Assembly (NCBI GenBank): GCA_033765345.1 | Contig: JANRIC010000004.1 | Coordinates: 1 to 64,000, forward strand | DNA: 64,000 bases | Reading direction: 5' to 3' | Source of the DNA: JANRIC01 sp033765345 | GTDB lineage: Bacteria; Bacteroidota; Bacteroidia; Cytophagales; Microscillaceae | Shown: one piece after another, positions 1 through 8,288 of the stretch | Layout: each line of letters starts with the position of its first letter | Numbering within the stretch: position 1 is the first letter of the stretch | Position numbers and translations under genes: made by a program | Notes under the pieces: generated by a model | The model's input: the letters and a program-made list of their open reading frames with translations, nothing else | Told to the model about the DNA's origin: nothing | Database searches by the model: none

Positions 1-200
1 TTGAGTTTTTTTGTAAGTTTTCTTCTAAAACTCTATAAAATATCGCAAAATATGGGTTTTGATAAAATATAGCATGTAAGTTTTATAAGAATAGTTATAT
101 TTCATATAAATATTTCGCTAGGGTGCGAAAAGTCGGCTATATTATCAAAAAAATTCTATTTTGAAGTTTTCTAAGCAATTTAAGATTTGACATCCCAAAA

Positions 201-1553
201 TCACGCTGCTTCAGAATTTGAACCCCGAACAAGCAGCAACTCCCATAAAAGCACCCCATACACCAAGCCATACTCCAAAGCCACGAAATACAAATTCTCA
301 GCATACACTTCGTATTGATAGGCTGCATAACTCAGTACAGCCATCCCCGACCAGACAATCGCATACCGATAAGGGCTAAATACACTCAGCAAGACCAGAT
401 TACAGAGATACCAGGGGTGTACCGTAGTACTCAGGAAATAATAAATACTGAGGACAAAAAGCATCCTGCCGTATACATCTCGCCAGGGAGTTTTCCAATT
501 GACGGTAAAGCTTACAACAAGAATTCCCAGTAAGGCTATTTTTGAGAGGTTTTTCCCGGCGGAGGCAATGATATTGTAGCCGTATTCCCCAAAACCCCAC
601 CAACGCACCAGGTAATAAACAGAAGCATTAAATTCAAAGGTTTTGAAGTAAAGATTGACGCTTGAGAGCATATTCTCCACCAACTCAAAGCTGTAAAAAG
701 GCAGAAAAAACAAGCCCAGAAAAATACCTATTGAGAAGTAAAAAATAAAAGCATTTTGCCAGCCCAATTTTCTAAAAAAAGCTGGTAATAAAATCAATGG
801 AATCAATTTGATAGCCACCGCACAGGCAAAATACAGAGCCGACTCGCTAAGATAGTATTTGTAGGAAGTATATATCTTGGGCAAATAACACAAAGCCAGC
901 AAGAGAAAATACAGCGTAATTGCCTCAAAATGCAGGTTTCCAGATAACTCTACAATCACCAGGGGATTGAGAGCATAAACCAAAATTACCGAACGAGGTA
1001 CTTTGAGCATAGGTAGGAACTTCCAGAGAATGCGTAGGATTGCAATCTCCGCCAAGATGATCTCTAGGCGCATCACTACTACAGCCCCAAAGACATTCTG
1101 AGGAAAAAAATAGACTCCCAAAGCAAAGCACAATTGATTCAAAGGCGGATAAACGGTGTAATAATTCGGCGAATTCAGGGATCGGAATAGCTCCTGCGTA
1201 AAGCCTAATTGCCTTGCTTGTTCGGTTTGGATAAACTCAGCAGGAAGATAAAGATAAGGATTCAAACCACAAGAAAGTAATTTACCATCCCAAAAAAAGC
1301 GAAAATAATCATCCGAAAGTGTGGGCAAGGCTACTAAAAATATAAACCTATACAAAACACCTGCCCCTAGCCAGCATATCAAGCGAGAATCATTAAAATC
1401 TTTGGAAAAAAACAGGAGATAGGTATACCCAGCAAAAACCAAAGCAAAGGTGATCAGCAATGCCCTAAAGTCTTGTCTTTCTAATCCATAAGCCAAATAA
1501 AAATATGCACTTAAGGAAATAAATATGATGAGTGCATCAATCATTTTTTTCAT
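201..1553 (-). CDS. Multi-pass membrane glycosyltransferase, GT87/mannosyltransferase-like
   Basis: This 450-residue protein is almost entirely hydrophobic, with roughly ten membrane segments. It has the layout of GT-C glycosyltransferases, which move a sugar from a polyprenyl-phosphate donor on the outer face of the membrane. The first large loop carries an acidic pair (D81, D82) followed by FFWDG and GLNPY, then a YPPLNQ motif near residue 136, both typical of polyprenol-phosphate mannosyltransferase-like (DUF2029/GT87) proteins. Its ATG overlaps the TGA of the upstream GT2 gene (ATGA), so the two are translationally coupled and likely work on one glycolipid or polysaccharide. The specific sugar cannot be read from the sequence. 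Confidence 0.75.
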   Translation of the reverse strand: MKKMIDALIIFISLSAYFYLAYGLERQDFRALLITFALVFAGYTYLLFFSKDFNDSRLICWLGAGVLYRFIFLVALPTLSDDYFRFFWDGKLLSCGLNPYLYLPAEFIQTEQARQLGFTQELFRSLNSPNYYTVYPPLNQLCFALGVYFFPQNVFGAVVVMRLEIILAEIAILRILWKFLPMLKVPRSVILVYALNPLVIVELSGNLHFEAITLYFLLLALCYLPKIYTSYKYYLSESALYFACAVAIKLIPLILLPAFFRKLGWQNAFIFYFSIGIFLGLFFLPFYSFELVENMLSSVNLYFKTFEFNASVYYLVRWWGFGEYGYNIIASAGKNLSKIALLGILVVSFTVNWKTPWRDVYGRMLFVLSIYYFLSTTVHPWYLCNLVLLSVFSPYRYAIVWSGMAVLSYAAYQYEVYAENLYFVALEYGLVYGVLLWELLLVRGSNSEAA

Positions 1554-3064
1554 GAGGAAATATTGCTTGACATACTTTGCCGGATACTGTATATAAAAAT
1601 ATAACCAAAACCCAGACTAAGCAAAAAATGGAAGGGCAATAAACCGTAATCATCCAGGTAAATTCCCAAAGCGATACCTCCTAAAAAATAAAGAGCCAAA
1701 AAACCTTCGACTAAGGTAATGAGATTCAGGCTTTTTAATAAATACTGATTATGCTTCCAGGTATCTTTGCGATCATAGATATTAAACTTGGGGGTACGTA
1801 CAAAAGGTGTTTTTTTACCCAAATATCCCTCCATCACGGCGATGGCATTGTGCAGAGAAAAGCCCATCGAGACTGCCAAAAACAAGAAAAATCTCCCCAG
1901 AAAATATAAAAATCTAAAAGGGCTTTGAGGGGTGTCTTCGCGGTAGGAAGTCCAATAATAAAACATCAGAAAAAACAAACTGATCAAAAATAAGGAACCC
2001 ACCTGAAAAAGTAATTTGTAGACCGGATAATGCACCTTGATCCACAAAATCGGTAGACTCATCACTGCAATAAAAACCACACTTGGGAAGATGAAGCTGT
2101 TCATGAGGTGAAATAAAGCGTGTATTTTGGTAGAAAAAGGCAGGTTTTTGGCTTTCCAGACTTTCCATAGGTTTTTACGGGTACATTCGGCGGCACCCTT
2201 AGTCCAGCGGAATTGCTGGGTTTTCATGGCCTGAATCGCAACAGGAAGCTCGGAAGGTGTACCTACTTCTGGCAAATAGCGAAATTTCCAGCCTTTGAGT
2301 TGGGCTCGGTAGCTGAGGTCAAGGTCTTCGGTGAGCGTGTCAGCCTCCCAGCCTCCTGCATCTATGATACAGCTTTTGCGCCATACCCCTCCTGTGCCGT
2401 TAAAATTGATAAAATGATTGCCAAAGTTTCTGCCAGTCTGCTCGATATGGAAGTGTGCATTAAGCGTAAAAGCTTGCAGTTGCGTCAGTAGTGAATAATT
2501 TTCATTGAGGTGTAACCAGCGGGTTTGCACAACCCCTACTTTTTCATCAGCAAATTCGGGCAGTGTACGTTTCAAAAAATCCTTTTCCGGTAAAAAATCC
2601 GCATCAAAAATGGCGATAAACTGCCCCTGTGCCAGTTCCAGGCCGTAAGCCAATGCTCCGGCTTTAAAACCTTCTCTGCTTTTTCGGCGAATGTGTTGGA
2701 TGTTGATTCCCTTAGCCTGCCATTCAAGTTTTTTTTGGGCGAGGAGCAAGGTTGTTTCATCCGTAGAATCATCCAAGACCTGTATTTCTAGCAGTTCTTT
2801 GGGATAGTCAAACTGAGCCACGGCATCAATCAGCCGCTCAATGACGTATTTTTCATTATAAATCGGGAGTTGCACGGTCACAGCGCACTCCGCAGGGGTA
2901 TAAGGCGAGGAGTCAGTAGGAATAAAAACCTCTGTATGTGAGGTAAAAGCCTTTTTTTTTCGCTTAAAAGACCTAAACAGAAAAACAAGATGCAATTGCA
3001 CCAGGCTATAACCAAAGATAAACAAAAGAAAAAAACTATATAATATGACAAGCGCCAATTCCAT
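1550..3064 (-). CDS. Membrane-bound processive-type family 2 glycosyltransferase
   Basis: The 504 residues start with an N-terminal membrane helix (about 5-30), then a cytoplasmic GT-A domain with the family 2 catalytic set: VLDDS (D98, D99), the DAD triad (154-156), the TED acid motif (245-247) and QQFRW (283-287). C-terminal membrane helices follow (about 320-410 and 440-495). The Q-x-x-R-W motif is characteristic of cellulose-synthase/mannan-synthase-like processive enzymes, so a beta-glycan or glycolipid product is expected. It is first in a two-gene unit with the GT87-like gene, overlapping it by 4 bp. A third glycosyltransferase lies 120 bp upstream on the same strand. Confidence 0.85.
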   Translation of the reverse strand: MELALVILYSFFLLFIFGYSLVQLHLVFLFRSFKRKKKAFTSHTEVFIPTDSSPYTPAECAVTVQLPIYNEKYVIERLIDAVAQFDYPKELLEIQVLDDSTDETTLLLAQKKLEWQAKGINIQHIRRKSREGFKAGALAYGLELAQGQFIAIFDADFLPEKDFLKRTLPEFADEKVGVVQTRWLHLNENYSLLTQLQAFTLNAHFHIEQTGRNFGNHFINFNGTGGVWRKSCIIDAGGWEADTLTEDLDLSYRAQLKGWKFRYLPEVGTPSELPVAIQAMKTQQFRWTKGAAECTRKNLWKVWKAKNLPFSTKIHALFHLMNSFIFPSVVFIAVMSLPILWIKVHYPVYKLLFQVGSLFLISLFFLMFYYWTSYREDTPQSPFRFLYFLGRFFLFLAVSMGFSLHNAIAVMEGYLGKKTPFVRTPKFNIYDRKDTWKHNQYLLKSLNLITLVEGFLALYFLGGIALGIYLDDYGLLPFHFLLSLGFGYIFIYSIRQSMSSNISS

Positions 3065-3116
3065 TTGATTGCTTTTTCGAGTAAGAGTTATTGGGAATTG
3101 AGTTTAGAACCACGAG

Positions 3117-3149
3117 AGCCACGAGGCAGCTCAAAGCGACCTCGTGGCT
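3117..3149. repeat. Inverted repeat between two glycosyltransferase genes
   Basis: Perfect 10-bp arms (AGCCACGAGG and CCTCGTGGCT) are separated by 13 bases. The left arm is preceded by a second partial copy (CCACGAG), so the element mixes direct and inverted repetition. No T-run follows, so a terminator is not obvious. Confidence 0.6.
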
Positions 3150-3184
3150 GCCGATCTCGGTCACCTACAGCCCAACCCCAATCT

Positions 3185-3883
3185 TTATAAGTATTTAAAT
3201 ATAGTCGTTATAATTTTATACCCTGCCAAAACAGTTCCTTTAACTGTTCCAGAAACTTTAGACACACCGATTCTTTTGCGATAGTTTACGGGCATTTCTC
3301 CAGTACTGTACTTTTTTTTAGCGGCTTTGAGCTGCATTTCTACTGTCCAGCCGTAGTTTCTGTCTTGCATATCCAAGGCAATCAATTTATCATAGCGGAT
3401 AGCCCGAAAAGGACCCAAATCCGTAAACCTAGCTCCATAAAAAAGCCATATCAGATTGGTAGCCAACCAATTTCCAAATACCTGTGGGATGGTCATCGAG
3501 CCGCTTGCCCGATTTCCCAAAGCCCTAGAACCGATCACCAGGTCTTTATTTTCCAGAATGATCATATCTACCAATCCACGCATTTCTTCGGGGTAGTCCG
3601 AATAATCTCCATCCAAAAATACAACAATTTCCGGTGATTGAGGGCTGCTTTTGAGATAATCTATGCCTTTCAGGCAAGCATTGCCGTAGCCCTGCCTGCC
3701 TTCAAACAAAACCGTAGCCCCAGCCGCCTGAGCTACTTCCGAAGTACAGTCTTTGGAGTTATTATCTACCACAATAATTTCCTGCACCAAATCTCGGGGA
3801 ATGTCCCCTATTACTTTTGCAATCGACTTTTCTTCATTAAAAGCCGGAATAATCACCGATACGGTGCTTGTTGCTTGTGTCAT
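3185..3883 (-). CDS. Family 2 glycosyltransferase, dolichyl-phosphate-sugar synthase-like
   Basis: At 232 residues this is a compact soluble GT-A enzyme without membrane anchors. Motifs in order are IPAFNEE (12-18), VVDNNS (38-43) for nucleotide-sugar binding, DGDYSDYPEE (around 91) as the metal-binding acidic motif, and GSRALGNRASGSM (around 118), which resembles the DPM1/polyprenyl-phosphate glycosyltransferase group. Such enzymes make the polyprenyl-phosphate-linked sugar that GT-C enzymes such as the one at 201-1553 consume. That link is inferred from neighbourhood only. The start ATG is well placed directly before the family's N-terminal SVIIPAFNE strand. Confidence 0.85.
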   Translation of the reverse strand: MTQATSTVSVIIPAFNEEKSIAKVIGDIPRDLVQEIIVVDNNSKDCTSEVAQAAGATVLFEGRQGYGNACLKGIDYLKSSPQSPEIVVFLDGDYSDYPEEMRGLVDMIILENKDLVIGSRALGNRASGSMTIPQVFGNWLATNLIWLFYGARFTDLGPFRAIRYDKLIALDMQDRNYGWTVEMQLKAAKKKYSTGEMPVNYRKRIGVSKVSGTVKGTVLAGYKIITTIFKYL

Positions 3884-3966
3884 ATTTTTATGGGTGATTT
3901 GTGCCTAGCGATTGGGGTTTGTTCACCCCATTTTACTACACAAATCAAAAACTTCTTCTACTAAAT

Positions 3967-4197
3967 CCTCCTGATTTTATACTCAGACTTCCTAATCTTC
4001 TACTCAGCCTTCCTGATTTTATACTCAGCCTTCCTAATCTTCTACTCAGCCTTCCTGATTTTATACTAAGCCTTCCCAATCTTCTACTAAGCCTTCCCAA
4101 TCTTCTACTAAGCCTTCCCAATTTTCTACTAAGCCTTCCCAATTTTCTACTAAGCCTTCCTAATCTTTTACTAAGTCTTCTTAGATTTTAACTAAGT
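3967..4197. repeat. 21-bp tandem repeat array, 11 units
   Basis: Eleven head-to-tail units of exactly 21 bp follow the pattern CTTCCYAATCTTCTACTMAGC, with a degenerate extra half-unit at 3946-3966. Two main variants occur (AATCTTCT and GATTTTAT), alternating at first and then becoming uniform. There are no spacers, so this is not CRISPR. Both strands can be read open through the array as a 7-residue low-complexity peptide, but nothing suggests translation. The array lies between the start of the GT2 gene and the heptamer array that follows the polyferredoxin gene. Confidence 0.9.
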
Positions 4198-4213
4198 GCA
4201 AGTTTTTTCTAAC

Positions 4214-4311
4214 CGACACCTTACTCCCGACACCTCACTCCCGACACCCGACACCTCACTCCCGACACCCGACACCCGACACCTCACTCCCGACACCCGA
4301 CACCTCATTAC
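4214..4311 (-). repeat. Heptamer (STRR-like) tandem array, 14 units
   Basis: Fourteen contiguous 7-bp units, mostly CGACACC interspersed with TCACTCC on the plus strand, which is G-rich (GGTGTCG, GGAGTGA) on the minus strand. The array overlaps the TAA stop codon of the polyferredoxin gene (4308-4310) and runs downstream from it. A second array of the same family sits at 43242-43437 in the same orientation relative to its upstream gene. The G-rich strand would be in the mRNA 3' end and has runs of 2-3 Gs. Confidence 0.92.
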
Positions 4312-5867
4312 CCTAGCACCTTAATACCATGATTTCCAATCAAAATCGGGTTGTCGTTGATGCGTCCTTCTTGTGGTCCATTTTCCAAGTTCAGTACACC
4401 TCTTGGGCAAACCGCAGAGCAGATTCCACAACCTACACAGGAGGAACGCACGATATTTTGTCCCCTTTGGGCATACCAGCGTACATCAATACCCATTTCG
4501 CAGTAAGTAGAGCAGTTTCCACAGGAGATACACTGCCCGCCATTGGTAGTGATTCTGAATCGGGACTGAAATCTTTGTACAATACCCAGATAAGCCGCCA
4601 AAGGACAGCCGAAGCGACACCAAACCCTGTTACCCATAAAAGGATAAAAACCTGTACCGACTACGCCTGCAAAGATAGACCCGATCAGGAAACCATACCA
4701 ATCGCGCATCTTATAGGTGTCAATTATTCCTAAGAAACTACCCTGGGCAGTCCAATAGGTATAAATCACGCCTAAAGTCATTAGCACAGCAAAAACCAAT
4801 ACAGCGTGAATCAAATAGCGTTCTATTTGCCAGGCTTTCAGGGATTTGTCAGATAATTGACGGTAAGGGTCACCCAAAGTCTCTGCAAGTCCGCCGCAAC
4901 CACAGACCCAGGAGCAGTACCAACGTTTACCAAATATATAAGTAAATAAGGGAACACCCACTAAGGTCAATAAAATACCCCAAGTCAACATCACGTATCC
5001 GATTGTACCGTGTGCAATGAGGTCTTTGATATGCCAGTCATAAAAAAAGTAATAATCCAGTGGCCAGATATTTTTTAAATCCTGAAAAGGCAGGTGTAAG
5101 GCATATAAAATATTGGGAATAATAAAAGCAAAAGACAGTTGAAAAAACATCACCGAAGTGGTACGAATCATCTGATAATTGCTGTGACGGTACTTAATCA
5201 GCATCCGAATACCCATCACCAACATCGAGATCGTATACAAAAAGCCGTATAAAAACCACTGACTTGCCTCTGTTCCTGCTAAGAATTGACTGATGGGATC
5301 TACCAGAATCACCCAATTGACGATGTATTGCGGATAAAAATACAGAAAAATGTAAAAAACAATCAGGAATGTACCCACTGTTATGCCAATCCAGCCCGCA
5401 TTTGTGGCTGCATGGGTGAAAATATGATTATTTTTGATACCCGGAGGTCCGTCCTGGATTTGTGGGAGGATGTATAAAAGTGCCCCGAAAGCGGCCGTGA
5501 TAAAGGTAATTAAAAAGAATAAACCTGCATTTTGAGCCACTAATCCGGTACTAGAATGCTTGGTCAGGTAAAATACATAGTCCTTTATACCGTAAATCAC
5601 CTGATCCCATTCCTGATTTTTGCGGTAGCCATCATTAAGTTGGTTGATAGCTCCTTCCAGGTCAGCCACGAAGGCAAAATTTGAGCTATACGTTTTGTCA
5701 AACATAAAGGCAAGGTCAGGTTTTACCTTTTCATAATTGGACTCATTGGCAGTCTTGAGGATTTGATCTGTGAGTTGGTAAGTGCCCAATTGCATAGAAG
5801 CGATGAAAATGAGCATACTCAAGATAAAAAGTCCGATTCCGATATGTTGAATGATTCGCATGAGCAT
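4308..5867 (-). CDS. Membrane polyferredoxin (NapH/4Fe-4S electron-transfer protein)
   Basis: A 519-residue membrane iron-sulfur protein with about six or seven membrane helices. Two cysteine pairs of the NapH/CcoG type (CSWVCGC around residue 317 and CRFGCP around 420) precede two complete ferredoxin clusters (CISCGNCSTYC and CVGCGICSAVCP near 450-495). Proteins of this layout pass electrons between membrane quinols and periplasmic or cytoplasmic partners. The N-terminal third holds an unusually long loop between the first two helices that I do not recognise. It is last in a minus-strand operon with a DUF1223 lipoprotein (65 bp upstream) and an FAD oxidoreductase. Its stop codon lies inside a heptamer repeat. 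Confidence 0.8.
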   Translation of the reverse strand: MLMRIIQHIGIGLFILSMLIFIASMQLGTYQLTDQILKTANESNYEKVKPDLAFMFDKTYSSNFAFVADLEGAINQLNDGYRKNQEWDQVIYGIKDYVFYLTKHSSTGLVAQNAGLFFLITFITAAFGALLYILPQIQDGPPGIKNNHIFTHAATNAGWIGITVGTFLIVFYIFLYFYPQYIVNWVILVDPISQFLAGTEASQWFLYGFLYTISMLVMGIRMLIKYRHSNYQMIRTTSVMFFQLSFAFIIPNILYALHLPFQDLKNIWPLDYYFFYDWHIKDLIAHGTIGYVMLTWGILLTLVGVPLFTYIFGKRWYCSWVCGCGGLAETLGDPYRQLSDKSLKAWQIERYLIHAVLVFAVLMTLGVIYTYWTAQGSFLGIIDTYKMRDWYGFLIGSIFAGVVGTGFYPFMGNRVWCRFGCPLAAYLGIVQRFQSRFRITTNGGQCISCGNCSTYCEMGIDVRWYAQRGQNIVRSSCVGCGICSAVCPRGVLNLENGPQEGRINDNPILIGNHGIKVLG

Positions 5868-5908
5868 ATATTAGGTAATTTTAATAAAGTTCTAAAGCTA
5901 AACCTATA

Positions 5909-5942
5909 AAACCTATAAGGTTTTTAAAAACCTTATAGGTTT
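5909..5942. terminator. Perfect AT-rich palindrome, probable attenuator or terminator
   Basis: A 34-bp perfect palindrome with arms AAACCTATAAGGTTTTT and its complement. It contains the stop codon of the DUF1223 gene (5933-5935) and sits in the 65-bp gap before the polyferredoxin gene. A further CCTATAAA copy lies beside it. It could reduce read-through inside the operon. The function is inferred from shape. Confidence 0.55.
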
Positions 5943-6727
5943 AAAGTAATCTGAGCCGCCGCCAGTACTTCGGCTGTTTTTTGATCTTGAATAAAAGCAA
6001 TTACATTAAATTTGCCTTCTTTTTCTGTTAATTTTATATCCAATTTGCCTTTTTCCTGCGGGTTGGAAAGCGTATAGAGTGATTTGACTACGCTGTAATG
6101 ATAGAGTTTGCGTCCGCGATTTTCTCCGGAACTGACTTGCGAACTAAGTTCTTTTTCCACCAAAGCATAATACAAAGCCCAGTGTTCGGGGATATTGTCA
6201 GATGCAATGTGATAGGATAAATCTTCTTTCAGATGAAGTTTCAGTGCAGATTGGGCAGTTTTTTGCAAGGCTGCCTGAATTTCTTCGCTAGCCATTGTTT
6301 TTTTAGAGCCTGTAAATTCGCTTTGCCCGTTGACGATCATTTGGGGCGTATAGACCTGATTGTTTTGAAAGCGTTCTGCATACCAATATTGTCTTTTGGT
6401 GAATTGTTCGGAGCTGAAGCGATCTTTCCAACCCAGGTAATTCCAATAATCTACGTGATAAGGCAAAACATACACAGGTGTACCTTTTTCATCTGCCATT
6501 TGAGCGATTTCGCTTGCTACGGCATCAGCCGATGGGCAAGAAGAGCAGCCTTCGGAGGTAAATAATTCTACCAAAGCAAAACCACCTGTTGTTGATATTT
6601 CATCAAGAGGATTTTCAGTAGTTTCCATTTTGGCTGTTTGAATTTTTTGATTTTGTTGATTGGATTCGCAGGCTAGTAAAAACCCAAAGAAACCCAGATA
6701 CATTATTTTTAAGATGATATTTTTCAT
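5933..6727 (-). CDS. DUF1223 thioredoxin-like lipoprotein
   Basis: A 264-residue exported protein. Residues 1-20 form a lipoprotein signal ending GFLLAC, so Cys20 is the likely lipid anchor. The mature domain opens with VELFTSEGCSSCPSAD, the hallmark of DUF1223, a thioredoxin-fold family with a CxxC motif (CSSC) positioned like a redox-active disulfide. The conserved VLPYHVDYWNYLGWKD segment follows. The function of the family is not established. The context, between an FAD oxidoreductase 27 bp upstream and a polyferredoxin downstream, suggests thiol or electron transfer at the envelope, which is inference. Confidence 0.85.
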   Translation of the reverse strand: MKNIILKIMYLGFFGFLLACESNQQNQKIQTAKMETTENPLDEISTTGGFALVELFTSEGCSSCPSADAVASEIAQMADEKGTPVYVLPYHVDYWNYLGWKDRFSSEQFTKRQYWYAERFQNNQVYTPQMIVNGQSEFTGSKKTMASEEIQAALQKTAQSALKLHLKEDLSYHIASDNIPEHWALYYALVEKELSSQVSSGENRGRKLYHYSVVKSLYTLSNPQEKGKLDIKLTEKEGKFNVIAFIQDQKTAEVLAAAQITLNL

Positions 6728-6754
6728 GATACCGGTGTTAAATGTGCCATAGAA

Positions 6755-8089
6755 TTAAGCAAATATTTTAGCAAAAAGTCCTTTTTTAGTTTTTATTTTC
6801 AAGTTTTTGCCTGTTTCACGATTGTATTTCTCGATAATTTCGGCTTCGTATTGCTTGAAAAACTCTGGGTCAAAATTGGCTGTGGGGAGGTTTTCTAGCA
6901 CAAAATCGATGTTGCGTCCTTGCTGTAGCCATTGATCCCAGACTTCATGTCGCTGACGCATACCAAAGATATTCATTCCGTTTACCCTGCCATTGTCTGC
7001 CTTGTAGTTGATTCTGAGGCATTTTTTATGGTCTTTGCTTTCCCAATAAAAGGTTTTTTCTCCTTCCAAAAGCTCATTAAATACCCAGCCATAGGTTTGG
7101 TACTCAATATCAAAGAATTTGGCAGAGTTGAACCAGTAGCCTGGGTTGTAAGCAGTACGATTTCCGGCGACAGTTTTGGCAACAATTTCGCCCATCATGC
7201 GCCCGGTATACCAGACCTGCTCGATGGGGCGGCGATTAAAAGCAGCGACTTGCCTTTGTGCACAATCTCCGATGGCGTATACATCAGGCACATTGGTTTC
7301 GAGGTATTCATTGACTAGAATGCCTCTTTGAATTTCAATACTTGAGTTTTTCAGAAAATCTACGTTGGGGCTTACGCCTGCTGTCAGTCCTACAAACTGG
7401 CAGGGGATTTCCTCGCCAGTTCCTGTAATGACGGCACGGGCACGTCCTTGATGATCGGCTAAAATTTCTTTTAATTCTGTATTCAGACGTAGGTCTATGT
7501 GGTGTTCTTCGGTGATGTGTCGGGCAATCAGTTGTCCTTCTTCTGTGGGCAGTACATTTCCCCAGAAGCGGTCTTCACGCACGAGGAAAATCACCTTGAT
7601 ATTTCTGGTAAGCAGCATTTCAGCCATTTCTACTCCAATCAAACCACCGCCTACGATGACCGCTTGTTTGATATTTTGGGTATGTTTTTCCATATTTTCA
7701 AGGTCTTGGAGGCTGTATAGTCCTCCTACCCCATCCAAATCTTGCCCTGGCCAGCCGAATTTATTGGATTTAGAGCCTGTAGCGAGGATCAGGGAGTCAT
7801 AGTCCATCGTTTCGCCACCCTGAAAAGTAATTCTTTTCTCTTGTGTATTTACCAGTTCTACCCAGGCTTTTTTGAGCTCGATGCGATTTTTAGCCCAGAA
7901 TCGGTCTTCGTAGGGTTTGGTATGTTCGTATTTCATGTGCCCCATGTAGATGTACATCAGCGCGGTACGGGAGAAAAAATGCTCCGATTCGCCGGAAATG
8001 ACCGTAATACGGTGATTACTGAGCTTACGAATATGGCGGGCTGCCGTAACACCGGAAATCCCGTTGCCGATAATGACTACGTGCTTCAT
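6755..8089 (-). CDS. FAD-dependent pyridine nucleotide-disulfide oxidoreductase family protein
   Basis: A 444-residue flavoprotein with an N-terminal FAD-binding GNGISG motif (8-13) and a central NAD(P)H-binding VGGGLIGVEMAE motif (around 147-158). The second FAD motif is VYAIGDCAQ (around 271). The layout resembles the NirB-type or rubredoxin/ferredoxin reductase branch. No redox CxxxxC pair is present at the N-terminus, so it is not a classical disulfide reductase. It is first in the minus-strand operon with the DUF1223 lipoprotein and polyferredoxin, which suggests it feeds or draws electrons from the iron-sulfur protein. The physiological substrate is unknown. Confidence 0.82.
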   Translation of the reverse strand: MKHVVIIGNGISGVTAARHIRKLSNHRITVISGESEHFFSRTALMYIYMGHMKYEHTKPYEDRFWAKNRIELKKAWVELVNTQEKRITFQGGETMDYDSLILATGSKSNKFGWPGQDLDGVGGLYSLQDLENMEKHTQNIKQAVIVGGGLIGVEMAEMLLTRNIKVIFLVREDRFWGNVLPTEEGQLIARHITEEHHIDLRLNTELKEILADHQGRARAVITGTGEEIPCQFVGLTAGVSPNVDFLKNSSIEIQRGILVNEYLETNVPDVYAIGDCAQRQVAAFNRRPIEQVWYTGRMMGEIVAKTVAGNRTAYNPGYWFNSAKFFDIEYQTYGWVFNELLEGEKTFYWESKDHKKCLRINYKADNGRVNGMNIFGMRQRHEVWDQWLQQGRNIDFVLENLPTANFDPEFFKQYEAEIIEKYNRETGKNLKIKTKKGLFAKIFA

Positions 8090-8288
8090 AAGTACTGTAT
8101 TTTGTGCAAATAAAAATGATAAACCTGTGGGATGATGTCGTATTTATGACATAGAAGCGAATATAGGTAAATTTAGCCCTAATTTGATTCATCCTATTAT
8201 TTTTTAAAATAGTATCCTACAAGTTTTGCTAAGAATTTGATAATTTTGAATTAAATTGCTCATTATTGAACTAAACTAAAATTATAAT

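Noticed and set aside
3901..4191. Long open frames on both strands through the 21-bp array (LPNLLLS and GRLSRRL repeats)
   Set aside because: They follow from the array period being a multiple of three; composition is extreme and no start region or family supports translation.
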